From the NCBI RefSeq assembly GCF_000419765.1, contig NZ_ATTQ01000007.1, positions 1-64,000 on the forward strand: DNA of 64,000 nt, given 5' to 3'. Of this stretch, positions 44,743 to 53,542 are shown piece by piece. The notes under the pieces were generated by a model, which saw only the letters and a list, made by a program, of their open reading frames with translations, did no database searches and had not been told where the DNA came from. Positions within the stretch are counted from its first letter, which is position 1; each line of letters opens with the position of its first letter. The DNA is from Rhizobium mongolense USDA 1844. GTDB lineage: Bacteria; Pseudomonadota; Alphaproteobacteria; Rhizobiales; Rhizobiaceae. The translations under genes and the position numbers were made by a program.

Positions 44743-45090
44743 ATGTTCATCACCCCGGCATTTGCCCAGGCCGCACCGGATGCCGCTGCGTCGCCCTTCG
44801 GCTCCGGCTTCGAAATGATCATCCTGTTCGTGCCGCTGATGGTCGTCTGGTACTTCCTGCTGATCCGTCCGCAGCGCGCCCAGGCCAAGAAGCGTGCAGA
44901 GACCCTGAGCGCGATCCGCCGCGGCGACCAGGTCGTCACGGCTGGTGGCCTTGTCGGCAAGGTAACGAAGGTCGTCGACGACAAGGAACTGGAAGTCGAA
45001 ATCGCTGAGGGCGTGCGCGTTCGCGTGGTCCGCAGCGGTATCGCCGACGTTCGCGTGAAGGGCGAGCCCGTAAAGGCAGACGCCGCGTAA
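44743..45090 (+). CDS. yajC: Preprotein translocase subunit YajC
   Basis: 115 residues from ATG 44743 (GAGGAG upstream). A single membrane span (MIILFVPLMVVWYFLLIRPQ) with the signature FLLIRPQ-R/Q-x-x-x-K, followed by GDQVVTAGGLVGKVTKVVDD then KELEVEIAEGVRVRVV. YajC associates with SecDF at the Sec translocon. It is 43 bases upstream of secDF. Confidence 0.95.
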   Translation: MFITPAFAQAAPDAAASPFGSGFEMIILFVPLMVVWYFLLIRPQRAQAKKRAETLSAIRRGDQVVTAGGLVGKVTKVVDDKELEVEIAEGVRVRVVRSGIADVRVKGEPVKADAA

Positions 45091-45133
45091 TTCCGGCAGG
45101 CAGATCAGCCGGATCAGAGGCGTCGAGACTGAA

Positions 45134-47665
45134 ATGCTCCATCTTTCCCGTTGGAAAACAGTTCTGATCTGGCTCATTGTCTTTGTGGCGGCGCTATGCG
45201 CCGCCCCAAATCTTTTCACGGACGTCTCGCTGCCGGGCTGGATGCCGCACAAGCGGGTGGCCCTCGGCCTCGATCTCCAGGGCGGCTCGTATATCGTGCT
45301 GAAGGCGGAGCGCTCCGATATCGTCAGGAAGCGGCTCGAAAATACCGTTGCGAGCGTGCGCGGCAGGCTGCGTGAAGCGGGAATTCGCTATACGGGCCTC
45401 GCCGGCAATGGGCAGACCATTCAGGTCCGCATCACCGATCCGAACCAGATCGATCGGGCCGTCAGCGTTCTGACGCCGCTGACAGCTGCGGCAACCGGAG
45501 CCCCGGATCCCGACGTCACGCTCTCGAAAGGCAATGACGGCCAGCTGACGCTGCAAATCACCGGCAAGGCGATCGGCCGAAGCCTGTCGGCGGCGCTCAC
45601 ACAATCGGTCGATATCGTTGGCCGCCGTGCCGTCGAGGCGGGCGGGATTGATCCTGTCATCGAAACCCGCGGCCCGGATCGATTGTCCGTTCAGGTGCCG
45701 GGTCTCGCCGACCCGCAGCGGTTCAAGGATCTTTTGAGCCAGGATGGCCGGCTCTCCTTCCACCTGATCGATAGCAGCATGTCGCCGCAGGATGCGATGA
45801 GCAGCACCGTGCCGGCGCGCTCGCGGATCGTCTATTCGCAGGATGACCCGCCGGACGCCTACCTTGTAGAGCGCACGGAAGTGCTGTCGTCGGCCGATTT
45901 GAGCGATTTCCAGGTCGAGCCTGGCAACGACGAAGACAGTTCCATCCTGACCTTTCGCTTTAATCCCGAGAGTGCCAGGCGATTTGCCGAGCTGACGCAG
46001 AACAATGTGGGGCGGTCCTTCGCGCTCCTGTTGGACGATCAGGTCATTGCCGCGCCTGATATCCGCGAACCGGTCACCGGCAATAGGGGTGAGATACCGC
46101 TCAACTATTCGCAGGAGGAGACGGAGGACCTCGCCGCAGTCTTGCGCTCCGGCGCGCTTCCCGCAACGCTGACGATTGTCGAAGAGCGGACGATCGATCC
46201 CGGTCTCGGCGCCGGATCCATCCTTTCCGGCCTCGTCGCAGGGCTTGTCGGGGCCGTTTTCGTGATCGGCCTGATGGTGGCTTTCTATGGTATCCTCGGT
46301 GTGATTGCCGGCGCTGCGCTTGTGGTCAACATCATGATGATCCTTGCGGTTCTCAGTCTGTCGGGAGCGCCGCTGACCTTGCCGGGTGTTGCAGGGATAG
46401 TGCTGACGATCGGCATTGCGGTCGATGCCACCGTTCTGATCTACGAACGCATCCGCGAAGAGGTCAAAGGCGGCACGCATCTCGATCAGGCGATCGGCGT
46501 AGGCTATTCCAGGGCTTTTATGACCGTCGTCGATGCCAATATCACGACCTTGATTGCGGCAGCGATCCTCTTCTACCTCGGAAGCGATGCCATACGCGGC
46601 TTTGCAGTCACGCTTGCGATCGGCATTCTAACGACGACGTTCACGGCCTTCCTCTTCACGCGCCCGCTGGTCGTTGCCTGGGTGCGCCACCGCCGCCTCA
46701 AGCATCTGCCGAAGAGCGTCCACACTGATCTCTTCGACGGCACGAACATCCGCTTCATGGGCATCCGCCGCTACAGCTTCACCGCGCTTGCGGCCCTTTC
46801 GCTCGTTTCCATGCTGGCCGTAACGACGATTGGCATGAATCTCGGCATCGATTTCACAGGCGGCTCCGTCATCGAAGTGAGATCCAAGCAGGGACCGGCC
46901 GATCTTGAGGATATCCGTTCGCGGCTGAGCCAACTGAATATAGGCGATATCCAGGCCAGGCGCCTGCGCGATGCCGCAAACGCCATCATCCGCATTGAAG
47001 CGCAGGGCGGCGGCGAAAATGCCGAGCAGTCGGCAATCACCCTCGTGCGCAGCGAGCTTGCGGACCAGTATGATTTCCGCCGCGTCGAAGTCGTCGGCCC
47101 CGCTGTTTCCGGCGAGCTGACGAAGACGGCGACGCTCGGCGTTCTTGCTTCGCTTGCGGCGATCCTCGTCTACATCTGGTTCCGCTTCGAGTGGCAGTTC
47201 GCCGTCGGTGCCATCATCGCGACGTTGCACGACGTCATCCTGACGCTCGGTTCCTTCGTCGTCACCGGGATCGAATTCAATCTGACGAGCATCGCCGCAT
47301 TGCTTGTGATCGTCGGCTATTCGCTGAACGACACCGTCGTCGTTTACGATCGCATGCGCGAAAACCTGAAGCACTTCAGGAGGATGCCGCTACCGATCCT
47401 AATCGACGCCTCGATCAACCAGACGCTGTCGCGCACCATCCTGACGTCGGCCACGACGCTGCTTGCGCTGCTCGCGCTCTACCTCTTCGGCGGCGAGGTC
47501 ATCCGCTCCTTCGCGCTCGTCATGCTTTTCGGCGTTGCCGTCGGAACCTTCTCCTCCATTTATATTGCAGCACCGGTACTGATCCTCTTCAGGCTTCGCC
47601 CGAAGACCTTCGATGAGAACGAGGATGGGACCACCGATGAAAAATCCGGAAAGGCCACAGTGTAA
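45134..47665 (+). CDS. secDF: Fused protein translocase SecDF
   Basis: 843 residues: SecD (about 1-500) and SecF (about 535-843) in one chain, as is usual in Rhizobiales. Twelve membrane spans are expected. The SecD P1 region starts after GLDLQGGSYIVLKA; the SecD proton-path motif GIAVDATVLIYERIREE and the SecF counterpart LLVIVGYSLNDTVVVYDRMR are intact. SecDF uses the proton gradient to pull proteins through SecYEG on the periplasmic side. Four bases before the Mth938-like gene, so likely one operon yajC-secDF-Mth938-NDUFAF6-like. Confidence 0.96.
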   Translation: MLHLSRWKTVLIWLIVFVAALCAAPNLFTDVSLPGWMPHKRVALGLDLQGGSYIVLKAERSDIVRKRLENTVASVRGRLREAGIRYTGLAGNGQTIQVRITDPNQIDRAVSVLTPLTAAATGAPDPDVTLSKGNDGQLTLQITGKAIGRSLSAALTQSVDIVGRRAVEAGGIDPVIETRGPDRLSVQVPGLADPQRFKDLLSQDGRLSFHLIDSSMSPQDAMSSTVPARSRIVYSQDDPPDAYLVERTEVLSSADLSDFQVEPGNDEDSSILTFRFNPESARRFAELTQNNVGRSFALLLDDQVIAAPDIREPVTGNRGEIPLNYSQEETEDLAAVLRSGALPATLTIVEERTIDPGLGAGSILSGLVAGLVGAVFVIGLMVAFYGILGVIAGAALVVNIMMILAVLSLSGAPLTLPGVAGIVLTIGIAVDATVLIYERIREEVKGGTHLDQAIGVGYSRAFMTVVDANITTLIAAAILFYLGSDAIRGFAVTLAIGILTTTFTAFLFTRPLVVAWVRHRRLKHLPKSVHTDLFDGTNIRFMGIRRYSFTALAALSLVSMLAVTTIGMNLGIDFTGGSVIEVRSKQGPADLEDIRSRLSQLNIGDIQARRLRDAANAIIRIEAQGGGENAEQSAITLVRSELADQYDFRRVEVVGPAVSGELTKTATLGVLASLAAILVYIWFRFEWQFAVGAIIATLHDVILTLGSFVVTGIEFNLTSIAALLVIVGYSLNDTVVVYDRMRENLKHFRRMPLPILIDASINQTLSRTILTSATTLLALLALYLFGGEVIRSFALVMLFGVAVGTFSSIYIAAPVLILFRLRPKTFDENEDGTTDEKSGKATV

Positions 47666-47668
47666 GCC

Positions 47669-48055
47669 ATGGCTAAAGGCATCGAAATCCGCGAGGCCCA
47701 TTTCCCCGGCCGCGCTCCCGTCGACACGTACGGAAATGGCGGCTTCCGCTTTGCCGATATGTCGCATCGCGGCTCTATCCTCTGCCTTCCATCAGGCATC
47801 TACGGCTGGGACATGGATATGTCGAAGGCGCTCTCCGTCGAGAGTTTCCAGAGAGTGCTGGATGAGGCAGATGACATCGAGGTTCTGCTCGTCGGGACAG
47901 GCACCGAGCTTCGCCGCCTGCCGCCGGAGCTGAAGAATGCCCTGAAGGCCCGCGGCATTTCCTCCGACCCGATGAGCACGGGTGCTGCCGTCCGGACCTT
48001 CAACATCATGCTCGCAGAATCGCGCGCCGTCGCGGCGGCCCTGATCGCGGTCTGA
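47669..48055 (+). CDS. Mth938 / NDUFAF3-like domain protein (DUF498)
   Basis: 128 residues: IEIREAHFPGRAPVDTYGNG then GFRFADMSHRGSILCLPSGI, DIEVLLVGTGTELRRLPPEL and GAAVRTFNIMLAESRAVAAA. This is the small alpha/beta Mth938 fold; the mitochondrial member NDUFAF3 is an assembly factor of respiratory complex I. Location directly after secDF is a conserved alphaproteobacterial arrangement. A complex I role here is an inference from homology and from the neighbour below. Confidence 0.85.
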   Translation: MAKGIEIREAHFPGRAPVDTYGNGGFRFADMSHRGSILCLPSGIYGWDMDMSKALSVESFQRVLDEADDIEVLLVGTGTELRRLPPELKNALKARGISSDPMSTGAAVRTFNIMLAESRAVAAALIAV

Positions 48056-48057
48056 CA

Positions 48058-48909
48058 ATGACGGACAAACCGATGAGCAACCAGGAGATCTGCCTGGCGA
48101 TGCTGCGCGACAGCGACCGCGATCGCTATCTCGCCTGCCTTTTGTCTCCGCAGGACAAGCGCGGCGCACTCGCCGCCCTTTACGCCTTCAATGCCGAACT
48201 CGCCCGCATCCGCGATCTCGTACACGAGCCGCTGCCCGGCGAGGTGCGCATGCAATACTGGCGCGATCTGCTGGAAGGCAGCGCCCACGGCTCGACCGAG
48301 GCAAATCCTGTTGCCGCATCCTTGCTGAGCGCGGTCGAAGCCCACCGCCTGCCGCGCCAGACGCTCATCGACATGATCGATGCGCGCATTTTCGATCTCT
48401 ACGACGATCCGATGGAAACGCGCACCTCACTCGAAGGCTATGCCGGAGAGACGGCCTCCGCGCTGATCCAGCTGGCGAGCCTCGTCTTGTCGGCGGAAGA
48501 GGCGGCGAAATCCGCGGAGGCCGCGGGCCATGCTGGCGTCGCACAGGCTATTGCCGGCATGCTGCTGCTGATGCCGCTGCACCGCCATCGCGGCCAGCTC
48601 TATATTCCGCTCGAAATTCTGAGCGCCACCGGCCTCGACCGCGAGAGCTTCCTGGCGGGCAAGGACAAGGCGCGAATTTCCGCTGCTATCGAAGCCTTCG
48701 TCGGTCTTGGCCGCGATCATCTCGCAAAGGCCCGTGCGGTCGTGCTCCCGCCCGCCATTTTCCCAGCCTTCCTGCCGGTGACGCTTGCCGAGCCAATGCT
48801 GATGAAGGCGCGGAAGGCTGGTGCTGCACTGTTTGATCAATCGCTGCAACAGCCGCAATGGCGCCGCCAGCTCGGCATGACGCTGGCGCTGATGCGCAGG
48901 AAAATCTGA
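48058..48909 (+). CDS. Squalene/phytoene synthase-like protein (NDUFAF6-like)
   Basis: 283 residues (ATG 48073 also possible). All-alpha isoprenoid-synthase fold: RDRYLACLLSPQDKRGALAA then LYAFNAELARIRD, QYWRDLLEG, YDDPMETRTSLEGYAGETAS. The two Asp-rich metal motifs of real squalene/phytoene synthases are not seen at the expected places (first site reads AELARIRDLVHE; second reads LLLMPLHRHRGQLYIP). This and the pairing with an NDUFAF3-like gene favour a non-enzymatic complex I assembly factor of the NDUFAF6 type, not a terpenoid enzyme. Confidence 0.8.
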   Translation: MTDKPMSNQEICLAMLRDSDRDRYLACLLSPQDKRGALAALYAFNAELARIRDLVHEPLPGEVRMQYWRDLLEGSAHGSTEANPVAASLLSAVEAHRLPRQTLIDMIDARIFDLYDDPMETRTSLEGYAGETASALIQLASLVLSAEEAAKSAEAAGHAGVAQAIAGMLLLMPLHRHRGQLYIPLEILSATGLDRESFLAGKDKARISAAIEAFVGLGRDHLAKARAVVLPPAIFPAFLPVTLAEPMLMKARKAGAALFDQSLQQPQWRRQLGMTLALMRRKI

Positions 48910-48982
48910 ATCTGTTCAAACTCGCGCAAGGCTCGGGCACTATAAGCGGACAACCGCTAAGCCTGAATCGGAGAAAACGGCG

Positions 48983-49453
48983 TTGAGCATGATTGTCTGG
49001 TCCGTCATTTTTGCCCTTGTGGTCTTCCTGGCCTTCGTCGCGACCCGCATGGCCGCGCAGAACAAGGATGGGGAGGGCTTTCACGATACCGGTCTCGCGA
49101 TCCTAGAATTCAATCGTGCCTTCCCGCACGAGGCGATCCGCCAGCTCCAGGCGACGGCCGACGGACAGGTGGTTTTCGTGCGACTGCACGACAACAAGGC
49201 GGGCTTCATGCGCAATATGCACCGCCACTTCTCCTGCCATGTGCTGGAGCCGGGCAGGGTGCGCGTCGTCAGTTCGGAAACGGGAAGGGGCCTGGTCATC
49301 GATTTCCTCGATCACCCGCATCACAACGGCGTTTTCGAATTCGCTTCCGCCAAGGAGGCAGCCGAGGTTTCGCTGTGGCTGCTCGGCAATTACGTCGCCG
49401 ACGCAGACCTTGCGCTGCCGCCGGCCGAAGGGCCGGCAGCCAACAATCAGTAA
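48983..49453 (+). CDS. Conserved hypothetical membrane-anchored protein
   Basis: 156 residues from TTG 48983 (GGAGA nine bases upstream) or 154 from ATG 48989. An N-terminal span (MIVWSVIFALVVFLAFVATR) is followed by a soluble domain (FNRAFPHEAIRQLQATADGQ ... NMHRHFSCHVLEPGRVRVVS ... IDFLDHPHHNGVFEFASAKE). The H-rich segment could bind a metal but no known motif fits. Unknown function; convergent with trmFO four bases away. Confidence 0.7.
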   Translation: MSMIVWSVIFALVVFLAFVATRMAAQNKDGEGFHDTGLAILEFNRAFPHEAIRQLQATADGQVVFVRLHDNKAGFMRNMHRHFSCHVLEPGRVRVVSSETGRGLVIDFLDHPHHNGVFEFASAKEAAEVSLWLLGNYVADADLALPPAEGPAANNQ

Positions 49454-49456
49454 AAC

Positions 49457-50890
49457 TCAGGCGCTCACTGCAAAGGGCGCGCTCTGGCCGAGCCACGCGG
49501 TGCAATCGGCAAGTGCGCGCTTGGCGATCAGCTGCCGCTTCAGGATGGTCTTGTCCTTGCCGCGGAAGCGCTTGACGCCCTCCGGTTTGACGATCGAGCC
49601 CGGCTGCAGGTCCGGAAACAGGCCGAAATTGATGTTCATCGGCTGGAAGGAGCGCTTGCCCGGTTCCTCGTCGGTAATGAGATGCCCGCCGGTGATATGG
49701 CCAAGCAGCGAACCCAGAGCCGTGGTCGCCGGCGGCAGCAATACCGCTTCGCCCTTGCGTTCGGCGGCGGCGAAACGCCCGGCCATCAGCCCGACGCTGG
49801 CGCTTTCGACATAACCCTCGCAGCCGGTGATCTGGCCGGCAAACCGCAGCCCCGGCCGCGACTTCAAGGTCAGCGACGGATCGAGCAGCGTCGGCGAGTT
49901 GATATAGGTGTTGCGATGCAGGCCGCCGAGGCGGGCGAATTCGGCGTTCTGCAGGCCCGGGATCATCCGGAAGATTTCCGCCTGCGCGCCGTATTTCAGT
50001 TTCGTCTGGAAACCGACCATGTTGTAGAGCGTACCGAGCGCATTGTCCTGACGAAGCTGCACGACGGCGTAGGCTTTGACCGATGGATTATGCGCGTTGG
50101 TCAGCCCCATCGGCTTCATCGGCCCGTGGCGAAGCGTCTCGCGACCGCGCTCCGCCATCACTTCGATCGGCAGGCAGCCGTCGAAATAGGGCGTGCCTTC
50201 CCACTCCTTGAAGCCGACGGTGTCGCCAGCGATCAGCGCGTCGACGAAGGCATTATACTGCTCCTCGTCCATCGGGCAGTTGATATAGTCCTTGCCGGTG
50301 CCGCCGGGACCGACTTTGTCGTAGCGCGACTGATACCAGCAGATATCCATGTCGATGCTGTCGCGATAAACGATCGGTGCAATCGCATCGAAGAAGGCAA
50401 GCGCGTCCGCACCCGTTTCTTCCTGGATTGCCGCAGCCAGTGACGGCGCCGTCAGCGGTCCGGTGGCGACGATCGCCAGATCCCATTCCTTCGGCGGCAG
50501 CCCAGTCACTTCCTCGCGAACGACGCTGACGAGCGGATGGTCGTTGATGAGCTTCGTCACTGCGTCGGAAAAGGCCTCGCGATCGACGGCGAGCGCCCCG
50601 CCCGCTGGAACCTGGTGCTTGTCGGCGCAGGCCATGATGAGCGAGCCTGCCATGCGCATTTCGGCATGGATCACGCCGACGGCATTGCTCGTCGCGTCGT
50701 CGGAGCGGAAGGAATTGGAGCAGACGAGCTCCGCAAGGCCGTCGGTCTTATGCGCATCCGTGCCGCGCACGCCACGCATTTCGTGCAGGATGACCGGCAC
50801 GCCGGCATTGGCAATCTGCCATGCGGCCTCCGAGCCGGCGAGCCCGCCGCCGACGACGTGGATGGGGGAATACGAAGAGGTCTTGTTCAT
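49457..50890 (-). CDS. trmFO: Folate-dependent tRNA (uracil-54-C5)-methyltransferase TrmFO
   Basis: 477 residues. FAD protein that methylates U54 in the tRNA T-loop with methylenetetrahydrofolate and reduced FAD. The N-terminal dinucleotide motif [20 protein letters not shown], then [40 protein letters not shown] and [20 protein letters not shown], are characteristic. The family is the GidA-like short form. Confidence 0.93.
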   Translation of the reverse strand: MNKTSSYSPIHVVGGGLAGSEAAWQIANAGVPVILHEMRGVRGTDAHKTDGLAELVCSNSFRSDDATSNAVGVIHAEMRMAGSLIMACADKHQVPAGGALAVDREAFSDAVTKLINDHPLVSVVREEVTGLPPKEWDLAIVATGPLTAPSLAAAIQEETGADALAFFDAIAPIVYRDSIDMDICWYQSRYDKVGPGGTGKDYINCPMDEEQYNAFVDALIAGDTVGFKEWEGTPYFDGCLPIEVMAERGRETLRHGPMKPMGLTNAHNPSVKAYAVVQLRQDNALGTLYNMVGFQTKLKYGAQAEIFRMIPGLQNAEFARLGGLHRNTYINSPTLLDPSLTLKSRPGLRFAGQITGCEGYVESASVGLMAGRFAAAERKGEAVLLPPATTALGSLLGHITGGHLITDEEPGKRSFQPMNINFGLFPDLQPGSIVKPEGVKRFRGKDKTILKRQLIAKRALADCTAWLGQSAPFAVSA

Positions 50891-51161
50891 GTGCGGCTGA
50901 TATCACGCCCGGCGCGAACAGGGAACTCCCGGTGTGAAAAAGCGGACGTGAGCGGCAAATTCCAGAAGATACCAATCCCAAGAGTGTTGCTGGCGAGTGC
51001 ACCGAAGATCGTATGTCGCAGTCGTCGGGGAATTGCCCTGCGCTTCCTCCTTGGCGTGGATTCCGTCGAATCCATAGGCTCTCTGGCCGAGCGCAACGCG
51101 GCTCTCGTCCCGCGCGTACCAGACTATATCGGTTCGGCAGTCTCTGTGAAAAAGCATGGCC
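50891..51161. other. Gap with no supported gene
   Basis: About 270 bases between two minus-strand genes. Several frames cross it but none has a start site or natural protein composition. It should contain the trmFO promoter on the minus strand. Confidence 0.4.
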
Positions 51162-52835
51162 TCAAGCCGGCACCAGTTGCGCCGCTCCGCGCTCGAATTT
51201 TGCCGAAGCCCTGCCGGTCTGGTTCCGTCGCGATGTCTTCTGCCCTTTGCTTGCAGCAACCGGCGCCGCTGCGGCTTGTTCGGTTTCGCTGACGATCCGC
51301 CGCAGAGCCTCGCGCGACTTTTCAGCGAATTTCCGCTGCAGTGGATTGTCGTAGTTATATTGCTCGACCATGGCGAAGACGCGCGCAGCCTCCGGCTGGC
51401 GGCCCGCCGCCGCCAGTGCCACCCCTTGCTTGTAGTGCGCCTGCGCGTCGTAGGGCGAGCGTTCGATGATGCGGCCGAAAGTCCTCGCAGCCTCGTCGTA
51501 GCTGCCGAGCGCGAGTTGCGTGTCTCCAAGACGCAGATAGACCGGATTCGGGTCGTCGATGCGGCCGATAAGCGCCGTGAAGCCGGCCTCGGCTTCGTGC
51601 AGCTTGCCCTTCTCGAACATGAGGCTCGCCAGCCCGAACTCCGCACCCATATGGCTGGGGACGGTTTCGAGAAGCTGCCGGAACGCCGCTTCGGCAAAGG
51701 CTTTGGCGCCGTCGCGGTACATCTGCAGCGCCTGGTCGTAGACGAAGCGGATGCTGCGGGGATGGATCACGTCACCGAGATTGCGGCCGCTGCGCGTGCG
51801 GAACAATGTGCAACTGATCCGGCGCTCGTCGGGGCCGAACATGTATTTATAGGGCTCGTTGCCGCGCAGGAAGTCGTATGTCTTGAATCCGTCCGTTATC
51901 GCCCTGCGAATGCAGTAGCCATGCAGGATGAGGCCGGGCGAAGGCGTCTTCCAGGTCTCGTCGCGGCCGGTGATGTAAAAGAGGATCGACTTCTTCTGCC
52001 GGTCGATGATGTTGGCCAATGCGCCGAGCGGCCGGTCGCCGTACCACATCACCGGCACATCGAGATTGCCGTCCTTGAAGCTGTCCATCAGCAATTGGCG
52101 CGTCGCTCCGATCAGCCGTTCGGTGCGTTCCTTGCCCTTCCGCCCAATCCACTTCGTGCGCCACAGCTCGAAGAGAATATCGAGGTCGCGGTCGATGGTT
52201 TCCGGCGTCGCCATCGTGATGCGATAGTCGTCGTCGCCCTCGACCTTGCGCAGGAAGCGCCGCAGTTTCTGGCGCGTCTGGCTGCTCATCTTCTGTTCCA
52301 GATAGTCGTCAAAGCTCGGTGGCAGCGTGACGACCGGGCAGATGCAGTTGTCTATGTTTTCGGGATTTCGCGGGGAGCTGTCGCGGAACATCACCTCCGG
52401 CCCCTGCAGCGCGCGAACCAGTGCTTCGCGCCGTTCCGGAGGGCCGCTGAAATATTCCAGCTTCAGATGCGTCCAGTTCTGCCGTTTCAGATAGGCGGCA
52501 AATCCGGCGATCGCGTGATGCTCATAGTCTGGCTGCGCGATGAAGCCGGTATAGTCGGCCGAAAAATTGCCGGCCATGATGATTTCGTCGAAAAAGACGC
52601 CCGTCTTCTTGTCATGCTGGGTTGTGACACGCAGAGGAAAGAAGGCGACGTAGGGAGAGCGATCCTCGCGTTCGCGCAGCGCTAGGATGAACCAGCGTTT
52701 GCGATGAAAAAGATAGGACTTCAGCCATATCCAGGACAGGAAGTGTTGCGCATGAGGATCGTCCATATAGACCCGATCCCAGTCTTCGCGGACAGCCTCG
52801 AAGCCGGCCTCGGTGTCGATCACGTCAATGCGCAT
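51162..52835 (-). CDS. GNAT/CelD-type acyltransferase-like protein with TPR repeats
   Basis: 557 residues from ATG 52835 (GGGAGGGG upstream). The N-terminal 370 residues match the BcsL/CelD-type GNAT fold (GFEAVREDWDRVYMDDPHAQ then HFLSWIWLKSYL; EYFSGPPERREALVRALQGP; SSQTRQKLRRFLRKVEGDDD; KTYDFLRGNEPYKYMFGPDE). The C-terminal part (about 400-510) has two or three TPR units (YLRLGDTQLALGSYDEAART; AQAHYKQGVALAAAGRQPEA) and a basic tail. CelD-like proteins accompany cellulose or other polysaccharide synthesis in rhizobia; a role in surface polysaccharide is possible but unproven. Confidence 0.75.
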   Translation of the reverse strand: MRIDVIDTEAGFEAVREDWDRVYMDDPHAQHFLSWIWLKSYLFHRKRWFILALREREDRSPYVAFFPLRVTTQHDKKTGVFFDEIIMAGNFSADYTGFIAQPDYEHHAIAGFAAYLKRQNWTHLKLEYFSGPPERREALVRALQGPEVMFRDSSPRNPENIDNCICPVVTLPPSFDDYLEQKMSSQTRQKLRRFLRKVEGDDDYRITMATPETIDRDLDILFELWRTKWIGRKGKERTERLIGATRQLLMDSFKDGNLDVPVMWYGDRPLGALANIIDRQKKSILFYITGRDETWKTPSPGLILHGYCIRRAITDGFKTYDFLRGNEPYKYMFGPDERRISCTLFRTRSGRNLGDVIHPRSIRFVYDQALQMYRDGAKAFAEAAFRQLLETVPSHMGAEFGLASLMFEKGKLHEAEAGFTALIGRIDDPNPVYLRLGDTQLALGSYDEAARTFGRIIERSPYDAQAHYKQGVALAAAGRQPEAARVFAMVEQYNYDNPLQRKFAEKSREALRRIVSETEQAAAAPVAASKGQKTSRRNQTGRASAKFERGAAQLVPA

Positions 52836-52964
52836 GGTCCCCTCCCAATACCCATAACACATTCGGGAGGCTTCATTCTAAGGGCAAATGCAGGGCTTCA
52901 AATATGCCGTTCGGATGAAACGTTTCTATTAAATATGATTAGCCGCCGGGGGTTAGGAGCAGGG

Positions 52965-53456
52965 CTAAAGCTCGCCGGAAACATGTGAGCTTGCGTTAAT
53001 GAAGCTCCAGAGCGATTGGCTGATCGAGACGATCTCGGCGATCGATTTCTCCAACGCCGCAATCTCCTTTTCGTCGAGTTGCTCGACCTTGCCGTAGCTA
53101 ATTTCCTTGTCGTCCTCGACGAAGCGCATCAGTTGCGTGCCGGAGATCTGGCCCTTGTCGTCGAAGGAATAGATGCAGTGGTTATACTTGTTACGCATCT
53201 TGGATTCCTTCTTCATGCGCGACATGGCGTGAAGAACGGCCTTGCGGTCTGCTGCGGGCGTGGAATGCAGCTTTGCGAGGCGCTCGACCAGGTCGATTCT
53301 CGCCCGTGTCGTGTTGAGCGTCAAGAACACGACGATTGCCGCATCCTTCCGGATTTTGAGAAGGTGGGCAATGATGTAGATCAGCAGGCTTTCCGTATTG
53401 GTCCAGACATAGTTCAGGCGGCCGACCCGCAGCAGCACGTCAGACATCGCCGCCAT
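52965..53456 (-). CDS. Conserved hypothetical protein
   Basis: 163 residues (MAAMSDVLLRVGRLNYVWTN ... INASSHVSGEL), predicted mostly helical. ESLLIYIIAHLLKIRKDAAI looks like a buried helix; RMKKESKMRNKYNHCIYSFD carries an R-x-x-x-N/H pattern that recalls HEPN-like proteins (R-x4-6-H), but a toxin role cannot be claimed. It stands alone before the secretion locus. An ATG at 53447 (MSDVL) is an alternative start. Confidence 0.6.
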   Translation of the reverse strand: MAAMSDVLLRVGRLNYVWTNTESLLIYIIAHLLKIRKDAAIVVFLTLNTTRARIDLVERLAKLHSTPAADRKAVLHAMSRMKKESKMRNKYNHCIYSFDDKGQISGTQLMRFVEDDKEISYGKVEQLDEKEIAALEKSIAEIVSISQSLWSFINASSHVSGEL

Positions 53457-53542
53457 GAAAGCCTCCCTCCGTCGATCCTCTAGTGAAACGATACTTCAGA
53501 TCGCCGTAGGAGGCTTTTGTTTTCTTTTGCTGCCTGCTGCCA

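Noticed and set aside
48058..48909. A terpenoid (squalene/hopanoid or carotenoid) synthase
   Set aside because: Both Asp-rich catalytic motifs are missing and no hopanoid or carotenoid genes are nearby; NDUFAF6-like role preferred.
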